From: CALLVY01 sp937899855
Lineage (GTDB): Bacteria > Bacteroidota > Bacteroidia > Chitinophagales > Saprospiraceae
Assembly: GCA_039820405.1 (NCBI GenBank)
Contig: JBCBQC010000021.1
Span: forward strand, 6,853 to 70,852
Direction of reading: 5' to 3'
Length of the DNA stretch: 64,000 bases
Both the position numbers and the translations under genes were made by a program. The notes beneath the pieces were generated by a model. That model did no database searches. It was not told the origin of the DNA and worked only from the letters and a program-made list of their open reading frames with translations. Shown here piece by piece: positions 42,250-51,217 of this stretch; the first letter of the stretch is position 1, and every line of letters begins with the position of its first letter.

Positions 42250-45200
42250 ATGAAGAAGCGATACCTCTTACTCCTATTGGGGATAGCCCTATTTACCTCA
42301 AGGGCAGTGGCCCAAGCCGATGGCTGGTCCGATGAACTCCTACTCCATCACCAGAGCATCTACCTGCCAACCCTAGACCTGCCGATCCCACAGATCGACG
42401 AGTCCGAACTCATCGACGGGCATTATTTCCGAGTCCTCCAATTTAGCCAGCTCCCGGATGAGACCTTGCACCGCGAACTAGCGGCCGCCGGCATCGAGCT
42501 ACTGGCGTATCTGCCCTACCGGGCCTACTTTGCCCGCATCCCCGCTTACCTGCCCAGCAACCGCTGGTTGGAGTGGCCCCTGCGGAGTGTATCCCCCATT
42601 GCGGCGGAGTGGAAGGTAGAACCCACGCTCTGGACGCGGGATGCCCGCTCGACGAGGGAGCAGACCCTGGAGTTGAATATCCGTTACTTTGCGGCGGTTC
42701 CGAGGGAATACGTACGCGAGCAATTGGAAAAACGGGGTTTTCGCATTACCCAACCGGCCCGCCACAGCGCCGTCCTACGCCTGGAAGCCCAATCGAAAGA
42801 TGTGGAACGACTAAGTCAACTGCCCTTCATCAGCTACGTAGAAGCCTACCACGATGACATCGTCCTCGACGATGACAATGGTCGAACTTTGCACCGCAGC
42901 AACCTACTGGATGGCTCCATCGGAAATCGCTACGACGGCAGTGGCGTCGCCGCACTCGTCCGCGACGATGGGAAAATCGGACCACACATTGACTTTCGGG
43001 GTCGGCTGCTCCTCAATGAGGGGGATGACAATCCGGCGTGGACCCACGGCGACCAAGTCAGCGGCATTCTTGCGGGGGCGGGCAACCGCGATCCCCTCTT
43101 CCGGGGCATGGCGGCGGGGGTCGATCTGTACGTGACCACTTACAGTCCCGATTTTTACGACGGCACCCTCGACCTGCACATCGAGCGGGACGTACTGGTC
43201 ACCAATTCTTCCTATACCGATGGTTGCAATGCCGGGTATACGCTGGTCACCCAGGTCATCGACGATCAGCTTTACCGCTACCCGACCCTGGCCCACGTTT
43301 TTGCAGCGGGCAATAGCGGGCAGAGCGACTGCGGCTACGGAGCTGGCAACCATTGGGGAACGATTACGGGTGGCCACAAACAGGGGAAGAATGCCATTAC
43401 CACGGGTAATCTGGCGGTCGATGGCAGCATATACCGAACCAGCAGCCGTGGCCCGGCTTTTGACGGTCGGATCAAACCCGACCTTTGTGCCCACGGGCAG
43501 GGCCAGGGTTCTACCGTCAACGATCACGAATACGACAGCTTCGGAGGCACCTCCGCCGCGGCGCCCGGAATGGCGGGGATTGTGGCGCAGCTTCACCAGG
43601 CCTACCGCGAACTCAACGGCGGCAGCATTGCACCAACCGCCCTCCTTAAAAGTGCCCTACTCAATACCTGTAACGAACTGCATACCCCCGGCCCCGATTT
43701 CCGCAGCGGCTGGGGACAGGTCAACGCCTACCGCGCCCTCCGCACCCTGGAGGACCAACGCTACGCCACCGATAGCATTGGCCTCAACGAAGAAAAAACC
43801 CACAGCATCGTGGTCCCCGAGGGCACCCAACGGATCAAAATCATGCTCTACTGGGCCGAGCCTCCGGCAGCACCCAACGTCAGTCGCAGCTTGATCAACG
43901 ACCTCGACCTGACCGTAGCGGCACCGGACGGCAGCGTCCACCTGCCCTGGTTGCTCGATCATTTTCCCGATCCCAACCGCTTAGACGCCCCCGCCCAACG
44001 GGGAGCCGATCACCTCAACAACGTGGAGCAGGTCAGCTTTGACCTGCCCGAAGCGGGCGTCTACGAACTGCGAATTGCGGGTACCGAACTGCCCTTTGGA
44101 AAGATAGAATACTACTGGACGTACGAAATCATCAGCGAAGCCATCCGCATCACCCATCCGGTAGGGGGCGAAAACTGGGAAGCGGGGCAGGAGACCGTCA
44201 TCCACTGGGATGCTCCCCTGACGACCCAAGACTTTACGATCGAATATTCTCCGGATGCGGGAACCACCTGGCAAAGGATTTTTCAAGTCCCCGCCGAGCG
44301 GCGCCGGTTTATGTGGCGGTCTCCTCCCAACGCCCTGACGGGGCAAGCCCTGATCCGAGTGAGTCGCGACGGAGAGAGCAGTCAGAGCGATACGACCTTT
44401 TCCATTGCCCCGCGCCCCCTGGTCGAAGTCACCCAAGTGTGTGATCGCGAGATGGCCTTCCGGTGGTTCCCCATTGCCGAGGCGGAGGTCTACGAGGTTT
44501 ACCAACTCGGCGACAAGTACATGGAACCCATTGCCGAAACGACCGACACCGAGTACCGCATCGCGATCCCCACGGTGACCGAGAGTGCCAATACCTGGCT
44601 GGCGGTCAAGGCCAGGGGCGCCGATTGGGAGAGCGAACGCAGCGTAGCCGTCAATAATCCCGCAGGGGACTTTGTCGAATGTATTATCAATCAAGATTTG
44701 GAGCTCAACGCCATCGAAAGTCCCAACCAATCCACCATCGAAATCTGTACGGCTTATTCCAGACCGGTGGTGATCAACCTGCGCAATAGTGGGGAGCAAG
44801 CCTTTACCGAACTGGATTTGGCTTACCAGGTCGACGACGGGCCAGTGATTACCGAAAGCTACAGTGGCAACATCGCGCCCGGACAGTCGTGGACCCACAC
44901 CTTCCAAACGCCCATCTTCATCGAACAAGGCGGTCAGTACCGCATCCAGACCTGGGTCACGCTCGCCAATGATGAAAACCCACAAAACAACCGAGCGGAA
45001 ACCACGATCCAGATCATCCGCTTGGGGGATCGGGAGGCCCCCGAAATTTACGAGACCTTTGAGCAGGTGCCACCGGCGGGTTGGTTGATCAACAACCCGG
45101 ATTCGATGCAGACCTGGGAATCCTATACGGGCATTGGCCCCACGGGAGTATCGACGGCCCTGCTGCGCCTCCCCCACTTCGATTACTTGGTTTACCAAGC

Positions 45201-46323
45201 CCTGGATCGCTTGGTGAGCGTTCCGGTCGATCTGCGCAATAGCATTACGCCCGCCCTGAGTTTTTACCGCGCCTACGCCCCCCACGGCTACAGCAGCCGG
45301 GCCGATTCCTTCCGCATCGACGTCTTTACCGACTGTGGGGATACCTTTGAAAAAAGCATTTTTGGCGCGGCGGGAAATCGCCTGGCTACCCACCCCACCA
45401 GCTCCACGGTCTGGGAGCCCGGGGGAGCCGAAGACTGGCGCGAACGGGTCATCGACCTCACGGAGTTTGCGGGGGAGGAGATTCTCCTCAAGCTGGTCAG
45501 CATCAATTACCGGGGCAATCACTTTTACCTCTCCGATTGGCGCGTCTTCGAAAGCCAGGCGCCACCGGTGGCTCGGATCAGCACGACGCAGGACAAGGCC
45601 TGTGTGGATCAGCCCATCACGGTTAGCAGCAGCAGTGAGGGCTTTGGCTTGGGCGCATTCCGCTGGGATTTTGGTCCGCAAGCCAGTATACCGACGGCGG
45701 AAGGACCGGGGCCCTGGGAAGTGAGTTTTAGTACGGCCGATACCCAAAGCATCAAGCTGTGGCTGAGCAATCCTCACGGTATGGACAGTACGACCATTCG
45801 CCTGCCCGTGGTCGCGCCTCCCCTCGCCAATTTTAATACCAACCTGGAGGGCCTCACCATCAACCTGCTCAACCAATCTACCGAGGCCAGTGGCTACCAG
45901 TGGGACTTTGGCGATGGCCAGACCAGCACGCTCGAAAATCCCATCCACACCTATGCCGAACCGGGCACTTACACGATCGAGCTGACCGTTTTCTCCGACC
46001 ATTGCGAGCCGATCCGTTTGAGCAAAACGGTCGAGGTGTCCCTGACGTCCAGTGTGCGCGACCGGGTGGACACACTGGAGGTGTCGGTGTATCCCAATCC
46101 CAACCGGGGAGACTTTCGGATTCAAGTCGCCGACCTGACCCAACGCGAGCTGGTGCTCGAGCTGTATACGCCCGATGGGCTGCGCCTGTGGCGGGAAGTG
46201 GTACGCAGCAAGGCGGGTTGGAGTAACTACCGTTTTACCGACCTCGAATTGGCGCGGGGGCTGTATTTTTTACGGGTGGAAGCCGAGGAAAAAGCGAAGG
46301 TGCTCAAGGTATTGGTCCAGTAG
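42250..46323 (+). CDS. Secreted subtilisin-like (S8) protease with PKD and T9SS domain
   Basis: The protein has 1357 residues with a signal peptide (LFTSRAVAQAD). Residues 200-520 hold an S8 catalytic domain. The Asp region reads GVAALVRDDGKIGPHIDF, less canonical than usual. The His is in THGDQVSGILAG (His266), an Asn-like oxyanion segment is FAAGNSGQSDCG, and the Ser is in GGTSAAAPGMAG (Ser435). Downstream are a jelly-roll domain, a CARDB-like region, a MAM-like segment around 930-1110 and a PKD domain (YQWDFGDGQTSTLENP). A T9SS sorting domain ends the protein (VSVYPNPNRGDFRIQ). It probably degrades extracellular proteins. Only the Asp-region motif is unusual, so I consider it active. Confidence 0.82.
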   Translation: MKKRYLLLLLGIALFTSRAVAQADGWSDELLLHHQSIYLPTLDLPIPQIDESELIDGHYFRVLQFSQLPDETLHRELAAAGIELLAYLPYRAYFARIPAYLPSNRWLEWPLRSVSPIAAEWKVEPTLWTRDARSTREQTLELNIRYFAAVPREYVREQLEKRGFRITQPARHSAVLRLEAQSKDVERLSQLPFISYVEAYHDDIVLDDDNGRTLHRSNLLDGSIGNRYDGSGVAALVRDDGKIGPHIDFRGRLLLNEGDDNPAWTHGDQVSGILAGAGNRDPLFRGMAAGVDLYVTTYSPDFYDGTLDLHIERDVLVTNSSYTDGCNAGYTLVTQVIDDQLYRYPTLAHVFAAGNSGQSDCGYGAGNHWGTITGGHKQGKNAITTGNLAVDGSIYRTSSRGPAFDGRIKPDLCAHGQGQGSTVNDHEYDSFGGTSAAAPGMAGIVAQLHQAYRELNGGSIAPTALLKSALLNTCNELHTPGPDFRSGWGQVNAYRALRTLEDQRYATDSIGLNEEKTHSIVVPEGTQRIKIMLYWAEPPAAPNVSRSLINDLDLTVAAPDGSVHLPWLLDHFPDPNRLDAPAQRGADHLNNVEQVSFDLPEAGVYELRIAGTELPFGKIEYYWTYEIISEAIRITHPVGGENWEAGQETVIHWDAPLTTQDFTIEYSPDAGTTWQRIFQVPAERRRFMWRSPPNALTGQALIRVSRDGESSQSDTTFSIAPRPLVEVTQVCDREMAFRWFPIAEAEVYEVYQLGDKYMEPIAETTDTEYRIAIPTVTESANTWLAVKARGADWESERSVAVNNPAGDFVECIINQDLELNAIESPNQSTIEICTAYSRPVVINLRNSGEQAFTELDLAYQVDDGPVITESYSGNIAPGQSWTHTFQTPIFIEQGGQYRIQTWVTLANDENPQNNRAETTIQIIRLGDREAPEIYETFEQVPPAGWLINNPDSMQTWESYTGIGPTGVSTALLRLPHFDYLVYQALDRLVSVPVDLRNSITPALSFYRAYAPHGYSSRADSFRIDVFTDCGDTFEKSIFGAAGNRLATHPTSSTVWEPGGAEDWRERVIDLTEFAGEEILLKLVSINYRGNHFYLSDWRVFESQAPPVARISTTQDKACVDQPITVSSSSEGFGLGAFRWDFGPQASIPTAEGPGPWEVSFSTADTQSIKLWLSNPHGMDSTTIRLPVVAPPLANFNTNLEGLTINLLNQSTEASGYQWDFGDGQTSTLENPIHTYAEPGTYTIELTVFSDHCEPIRLSKTVEVSLTSSVRDRVDTLEVSVYPNPNRGDFRIQVADLTQRELVLELYTPDGLRLWREVVRSKAGWSNYRFTDLELARGLYFLRVEAEEKAKVLKVLVQ

Positions 46324-46330
46324 GATAAAG

Positions 46331-46361
46331 TTGTCTAGTTAGTCCACAATTCGTACCTTTC
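46331..46361 (+). promoter_or_regulatory. Promoter of malQ, TTG-N20-TAnnTTTC
   Basis: TTG (46331-46333), a 20-base spacer and TACCTTTC (46354-46361) fit the Bacteroidota consensus TTG-N19-21-TAnnTTTG with one mismatch. The -7 element ends 24 bases before the GTG start. Confidence 0.55.
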
Positions 46362-46385
46362 CACCAAGCTAAACCCGAAATTACT

Positions 46386-49091
46386 GTGAGACTAACCTTT
46401 AGAATCCATTACCGCACACAGTGGGGAGAACAAATTCACGTGCTGGGGTCGCTGCCCGAATTGGGGGCGGACGAAATTGCTGCCGCACCGGCCTGTAGTT
46501 ACCTGGGCGATGGGCGTTGGGAATACAGCTTCGACCTGGCCAAGGCCCCCCGTCCCTTCCACTACCGCTACGTCTTATTGAACGAGCGTCGGGAAGTCCT
46601 CAACCGCGATTGGGGGGAGCCCCGGCGGGTCGCCCTTCCCCGCGTCAAACTGCAACAGATCCTTTTTCGAGATACCTGGCGCAACCAGTGGCATCCCGAA
46701 AATGCCTTTTACACCTCGGCCTTTGCCGACGTCATTTTCCGTACCACCGCCTTCGCCGTTCCCGCGCCCCGCGCCAATGCCAAACGGGGCCGCTTGCGCT
46801 TTCAATTGCGGGCGCCCCGAGTACCGAGGGGGCAGCAGCTCTGTGTATGTGGCGATGCCCCCGAGTTGGGCAATTGGGACCCGGAAAGGCCCTTGCTATT
46901 GGGCAGTGAAAATTATCCCCGCTGGTCGGCGGCGGTCTACACCGAGCTCCATCGGACCGTGGAGTACAAATACGGTTTTTACGATCCGGTGCGGGGGCGG
47001 GTAACCGCGCTGGAGGCAGGCGAAAACCGCCAGGTGGCCGGTACCTTGCTGCCGGGGGCGGGAGAATGCTTGGTCCTTTCGGATGAGTATTTGGCACATC
47101 CGCAGGGAGACTGGAAGGGGGCGGGCGTCGCCGTTCCCGTATTTGCGCTGCGCAGCCACGCGGGACTGGGTGTGGGAGAATTTACGGATATCCCCCTGCT
47201 GGTGGACTGGGCCGCAGGGGTGGGCCTCAAAATGATACAAATCCTGCCCATCAACGATACTTCCAATACCGGACGTTGGGTCGATTCCTATCCTTACGCC
47301 TGTTTGTCCACTTACGCCTTACATCCCCTGTACCTCAACGTCAGTCAGACGCAGGGCCGCCGGAAAATCATCGACCCGCAGGAATTGGCGTCGGAGCGCG
47401 AGCGTCTCAATGCCCTCCCCGAGGTCGACTACGAGGCGGTCACCCAGCTCAAATTGCGCCTGGCACGTCAGGTATTCTCCAAAGTCAAAAAAACGCTTTA
47501 CAAAAAAGCGGATTTCAAACGCTTCGTCAAAGACAATGCCCACTGGCTGCCGGCTTACGCCCTCTTTTGCGTCCGCCGCGATCAAAATGGTACCACGGAT
47601 TTTCAACAATGGGAGCGGGACGCTCAGTTTTCCAAAGCGGCTCTGGACCGGGCCAGTCAAGCCCAGTCCGAAGAATACGACGACCTGGCCTTTTACTACT
47701 TTTTACAGTACCACCTGGACGCCCAACTCCAAGCCGCCAGCGATTACGCCCGCAGTAAAGGGATTTTGCTCAAAGGCGATATCCCCATCGGCATCTACCG
47801 CTACAGCGTCGATGCCTGGTGTACCCCCGCCCTGTTCAACATGAACGGCCAATCCGGTGCCCCGCCGGATCCCTTTTCGGGCAGTGGCCAGAATTGGGGC
47901 TTCCCCACTTACAACTGGGAGGAGATGGCGGTGGATGGCTACCAGTGGTGGCAAAATCGCCTCCGCCAATTGTCGCGCTACTTTGATGCTTTTCGCATCG
48001 ATCACATCCTGGGTTTTTTCCGCATTTGGCAAATCCCACTGGAACAAGTGGAAGGGACCATGGGTTTTTTCAATCCCGCCCTCCCCATCGCCGTGGGGGA
48101 ATTTACGGTCCGAAATATCGCCTTTGATTACGAACGCTACTGCCGGCCCTACATTACGCCGCGGCTGTTGTGGGAATCGTTTGGGGAGCGGTCGGAATAC
48201 GTTCGCCAGACCTTCCTCGACCGAGCGGGGACCGATCGTTTTGCCCTAAAAAGTGCCTTCAATACCCAGGCAAAAATCAAGACCTTCCTGGGGGATGCGC
48301 TTTCGGAGGAGCAGTTGTCGCTGCGGCAGGGGCTGTACGACTTGGTGAGCAATGTCCTCTTTTTTGAAGTACCGGGCTCCGCGGGTCGCGCCTTCCACCC
48401 CCGAATTGACTTTAGCAAAACGGCCTCCTTTCAAGCCCTCGATGCCCCGACCCGCGAACGCTTGATGGCGCTGTACAACGATTACTTTTACCAACGTCAG
48501 GAAGATTTTTGGCGGCAGCAGGCCCTGACCAAACTGCCCGTTATCAAAGGAGCGACCAATATGTTGATTTGTGGGGAAGACCTGGGGATGGTTCCCGATT
48601 GCGTACCCGGGGTGATGAGTGAGCTGGGAATACTGACGCTGGAAATCCAGCGGATGTCCAAAAATCCGCAAACCGAATTTCTCCAGACGGCCGATATTCC
48701 CTACCTCTCGGTGTGTAGCCCCTCCACCCACGATATGGCGACCATCCGGGGCTGGTGGGAGGAAATGGAGAGTGACCAACGACAACGCTTTTGTCAGCGG
48801 GAACTAGGTGTGTACCAAGCCCCCGCCCCCACCTGCGAGCCCTGGATCGCGGAGCGCATCATCCGTCAGCACCTTTTCTGGCCGGGCATGTGGGCCGTAT
48901 TCCCACTACAGGACCTACTGGCCATCGACGGAGCCATCCGGCGAGCAAAGCCACACGAAGAACGCATCAACGTGCCCGCCAATCCCCAGCACTACTGGCG
49001 CTACCGCCTCCACCTGCCCTTGGAAGCCCTGGCGCAGGCCGATGATTTTAACGAACAACTGACCAATCTAATCACGGTAACGGGGCGTTAG
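46386..49091 (+). CDS. malQ: 4-alpha-glucanotransferase (amylomaltase) with starch-binding modules
   Basis: The start is GTG at 46386, giving 901 residues, the usual size of Bacteroidota MalQ. Two CBM20-like starch-binding domains lie at about 1-100 (ITYRTQWGEQ-like N-terminus) and 135-235 (QLCVCGDAPELGNWDPERP). The GH77 catalytic domain starts with VFALRSHAGLGVGEFTDI. The nucleophile is in FDAFRIDHILGFF (Asp539), the acid/base Glu in LICGEDLGMVPD (Glu731), and the third carboxylate in SPSTHDMATIRGWW (Asp783). The enzyme transfers alpha-1,4-glucan segments between maltodextrins in the cytoplasm, in glycogen and maltose metabolism. No signal peptide. It has its own promoter and a terminator in which the stop codon sits in the hairpin loop. 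Confidence 0.92.
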   Translation: MRLTFRIHYRTQWGEQIHVLGSLPELGADEIAAAPACSYLGDGRWEYSFDLAKAPRPFHYRYVLLNERREVLNRDWGEPRRVALPRVKLQQILFRDTWRNQWHPENAFYTSAFADVIFRTTAFAVPAPRANAKRGRLRFQLRAPRVPRGQQLCVCGDAPELGNWDPERPLLLGSENYPRWSAAVYTELHRTVEYKYGFYDPVRGRVTALEAGENRQVAGTLLPGAGECLVLSDEYLAHPQGDWKGAGVAVPVFALRSHAGLGVGEFTDIPLLVDWAAGVGLKMIQILPINDTSNTGRWVDSYPYACLSTYALHPLYLNVSQTQGRRKIIDPQELASERERLNALPEVDYEAVTQLKLRLARQVFSKVKKTLYKKADFKRFVKDNAHWLPAYALFCVRRDQNGTTDFQQWERDAQFSKAALDRASQAQSEEYDDLAFYYFLQYHLDAQLQAASDYARSKGILLKGDIPIGIYRYSVDAWCTPALFNMNGQSGAPPDPFSGSGQNWGFPTYNWEEMAVDGYQWWQNRLRQLSRYFDAFRIDHILGFFRIWQIPLEQVEGTMGFFNPALPIAVGEFTVRNIAFDYERYCRPYITPRLLWESFGERSEYVRQTFLDRAGTDRFALKSAFNTQAKIKTFLGDALSEEQLSLRQGLYDLVSNVLFFEVPGSAGRAFHPRIDFSKTASFQALDAPTRERLMALYNDYFYQRQEDFWRQQALTKLPVIKGATNMLICGEDLGMVPDCVPGVMSELGILTLEIQRMSKNPQTEFLQTADIPYLSVCSPSTHDMATIRGWWEEMESDQRQRFCQRELGVYQAPAPTCEPWIAERIIRQHLFWPGMWAVFPLQDLLAIDGAIRRAKPHEERINVPANPQHYWRYRLHLPLEALAQADDFNEQLTNLITVTGR

Positions 49092-49108
49092 AAAAGCGCC
49101 CCGTTTTT
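49079..49108 (+). terminator. Rho-independent terminator overlapping the malQ stop
   Basis: AACGGGGCG (49079-49087) pairs with CGCCCCGTT (49097-49105), and the T-run TTTTT (49104-49108) starts at its 3' end. The TAG stop at 49089-49091 lies in the loop. Confidence 0.75.
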
Positions 49109-49556
49109 CCCCGTCACAAAAACTTTGATTTTTTCCTGCGGTACACTTACCAGCAGAAACCCCCGTGAAATAAGGGAATCCAGCCCAAAAACCCGTTCGT
49201 CGACAAGCTTCTACAAAACTTTTTTTTTCGTAAGTGTTGCTTTTTAATATGAAATCACTGAGATTTGTAATCGTAACTGCGTTACAAAAATAGGGAATCA
49301 AACCCCGAAACGAATCTACCCACTCCCCGTGTTCGCAACTACTTCCGCTCCCCGGTAGTATATCCTCCACCTCCCACACTAACAGTTTGAATAAAATAGC
49401 CCGTCACAGTACGGGATTCAGTAGCGAAATATATTTCCCCCCCACCAAATAAGAGAAACGAATAACCCCCCGAAACGAATCTTACCATTTTTACCATCCA
49501 GCCTGACTGGGGGTGGAAGTGATTGAACCACAATTACATTACTTACAATTTATTCC
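49109..49556. other. 448-bp gap with a 15-bp direct repeat
   Basis: CCCCGAAACGAATCT occurs at 49303-49317 and again at 49468-49482, 165 bases apart, both followed by a similar C-rich or TACC stretch. The region also holds a C8 run (49438-49443 and beyond). Open frames here lack coding character. This is the upstream region of the T9SS protein gene at 49557. Confidence 0.45.
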
Positions 49557-51116
49557 ATGAACCAGAATTTACAACTAAAGCACATCCTCCTTTTTGCCCT
49601 CCTCCTTACCACGACGACTAGCAGCCTTTTCGCTAAGACCGTCTACTCCGTAGACAATGGCGATTGGTACAATCCAAATACCTGGCAGAACCAGACCATT
49701 CCCACGGAAGACGATGACGTCGTTATCAATCCGGGTCATACGGTGGTACTCAGCGCCGCTGCCTACGTACACTTTGGCAACATTACGATCGAGAACGATG
49801 GAGAATTGATCGCTGACGTGGGTGACCACGTCGAAGGTTTTGTTTTCTCCGGTCTGGAGTTTCACGTACTGGGTGGCTTTTTTACCCACCTGGATCAAGA
49901 TTTTGCCGTTACGAATGATGGCCTCTTTTGGATCCACCCTGGCGCGGAAGTCCGCATCCGGGAAGACCTTAAAATGATGGACGAAGCACAAGTGGTGATC
50001 GAAGCTACGTGTGTCCGGGTAGATGATGATTTTGAAATCTACGGCACCTTGACCACGATCTGTGGAAACGGTGGGGTCAGCATCGGCGACAACGATCGCA
50101 CCAACAATTTTGTCCTGATGAACGGAGCGAGCACGAGCCAAATTTGCCTCGGAGTACAGGTGTTCCGCAGCAATGGCGAACAGACTTGCACCAGCACGGT
50201 AGATAGTGGAACGGGCAACACCAATCCGGTAGCCGTCGACGATCAACTGACCGTAGCTAAGAATACGATTACGCAAATCGACGTCCTCAACGAGGGCACG
50301 CCCGATAGCGACAACAACATCGGCGACAAGCTGCAACTGATTGCGGTAGGTACCGATTTTTCGAACAACCAAATGACCAAGGAAGGTGGTCAGGTGACGA
50401 TCCTCGACAATGGTACCCCACTCGATCCTACGGATGACCTTGTGGAGTACACGCCCGCTAACAACTTTACCGGGATTGACGGATTCCGCTACGTAATTAC
50501 CGATGCCAACGGGGGCTATGCCGCTGCGGAAGTGGTACTCAACGTATTGGATTTCCTACCCGTCGAACTGGTCAGCTTCAACGCCCTGAGCAAGTCCTGC
50601 AAGGTGACCCTGAATTGGGCCACGGCTAGCGAATTGGACAACAGCCATTTCGAAATCGAGCGCAGTGCCGATGGCTACCAGTTCGAACGCATCGGTCAGG
50701 TCCGCGGACACGGCACCACCAATGTGAGCCACGCTTACGACTACGTGGATGCCCAGCCCTTCGATCAAAACTACTACCGCCTGGTACAGGTCGACTACAA
50801 CGGCGATCGCACCACTTCGGAGGTCATCTACCGAGCTTCGAACTGTGAGCAAAACGAGGTCGTGAGCTTTGGCCCGGTCACGCTTTCTCCGAACCCTACC
50901 CCCAACGGCAAAGTGGCCCTGAGCCTACGTGCTCAACAGTCGGAAACGACTACGCTGACGATCATCGACCTCTACGGCAAGGTCGTCTACCGCGAGCAAC
51001 TGGCCATCGAAGCGGGTAACAATACCATCGATCTTCAGCACATCGAGTCGCTGCCCGTGGGCAACTACGCGGTACAGGTTGGTGAGCAAGTCACCCGGAT
51101 GGTGGTGGCGCGTTAA
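49557..51116 (+). CDS. T9SS secreted protein with Ig-like domain
   Basis: The protein has 519 residues with a signal peptide (LLTTTTSSLFAKT). Residues 25-215 are a beta-rich right-handed helix-like domain (NTWQNQTIPTEDDDVVIN, WIHPGAEVRIREDLKMMD), a layout found in G8-type or pectin-like surface proteins. Residues 220-330 form a cadherin/Ig-like module (PVAVDDQLTVAKNTITQ, GFRYVITDANGGYAAAE). Residues 335-430 are an FN3-like segment frequent before T9SS domains (LNWATASELDNSHFEIERSA). The C-terminus (TLSPNPTPNGKVALSL...VGNYAVQVGEQVTRMVV) is the T9SS sorting domain. No enzymatic motif is visible. A strong terminator follows. Confidence 0.78.
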   Translation: MNQNLQLKHILLFALLLTTTTSSLFAKTVYSVDNGDWYNPNTWQNQTIPTEDDDVVINPGHTVVLSAAAYVHFGNITIENDGELIADVGDHVEGFVFSGLEFHVLGGFFTHLDQDFAVTNDGLFWIHPGAEVRIREDLKMMDEAQVVIEATCVRVDDDFEIYGTLTTICGNGGVSIGDNDRTNNFVLMNGASTSQICLGVQVFRSNGEQTCTSTVDSGTGNTNPVAVDDQLTVAKNTITQIDVLNEGTPDSDNNIGDKLQLIAVGTDFSNNQMTKEGGQVTILDNGTPLDPTDDLVEYTPANNFTGIDGFRYVITDANGGYAAAEVVLNVLDFLPVELVSFNALSKSCKVTLNWATASELDNSHFEIERSADGYQFERIGQVRGHGTTNVSHAYDYVDAQPFDQNYYRLVQVDYNGDRTTSEVIYRASNCEQNEVVSFGPVTLSPNPTPNGKVALSLRAQQSETTTLTIIDLYGKVVYREQLAIEAGNNTIDLQHIESLPVGNYAVQVGEQVTRMVVAR

Positions 51117-51180
51117 ACAAGCAAGTTATTTCAACTTAAGATACTTAAGAATAGGTTTACGATAGGTGATTAATGTGATG

Positions 51181-51213
51181 AAGTGGTCCCGATTACTCGG
51201 GACCACTTTTTTT
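51181..51213 (+). terminator. Rho-independent terminator after the T9SS/Ig gene
   Basis: AAGTGGTCCCG (51181-51191) pairs with CGGGACCACTT (51198-51208), an 11-bp stem with a 6-base loop, followed by a T-run. It lies between convergent genes. Confidence 0.88.
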
Positions 51214-51217
51214 GTTT

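Noticed and set aside
49068..49379. Open frame on the minus strand after malQ.
   Set aside because: No recognisable domain, and it overlaps the malQ terminator.
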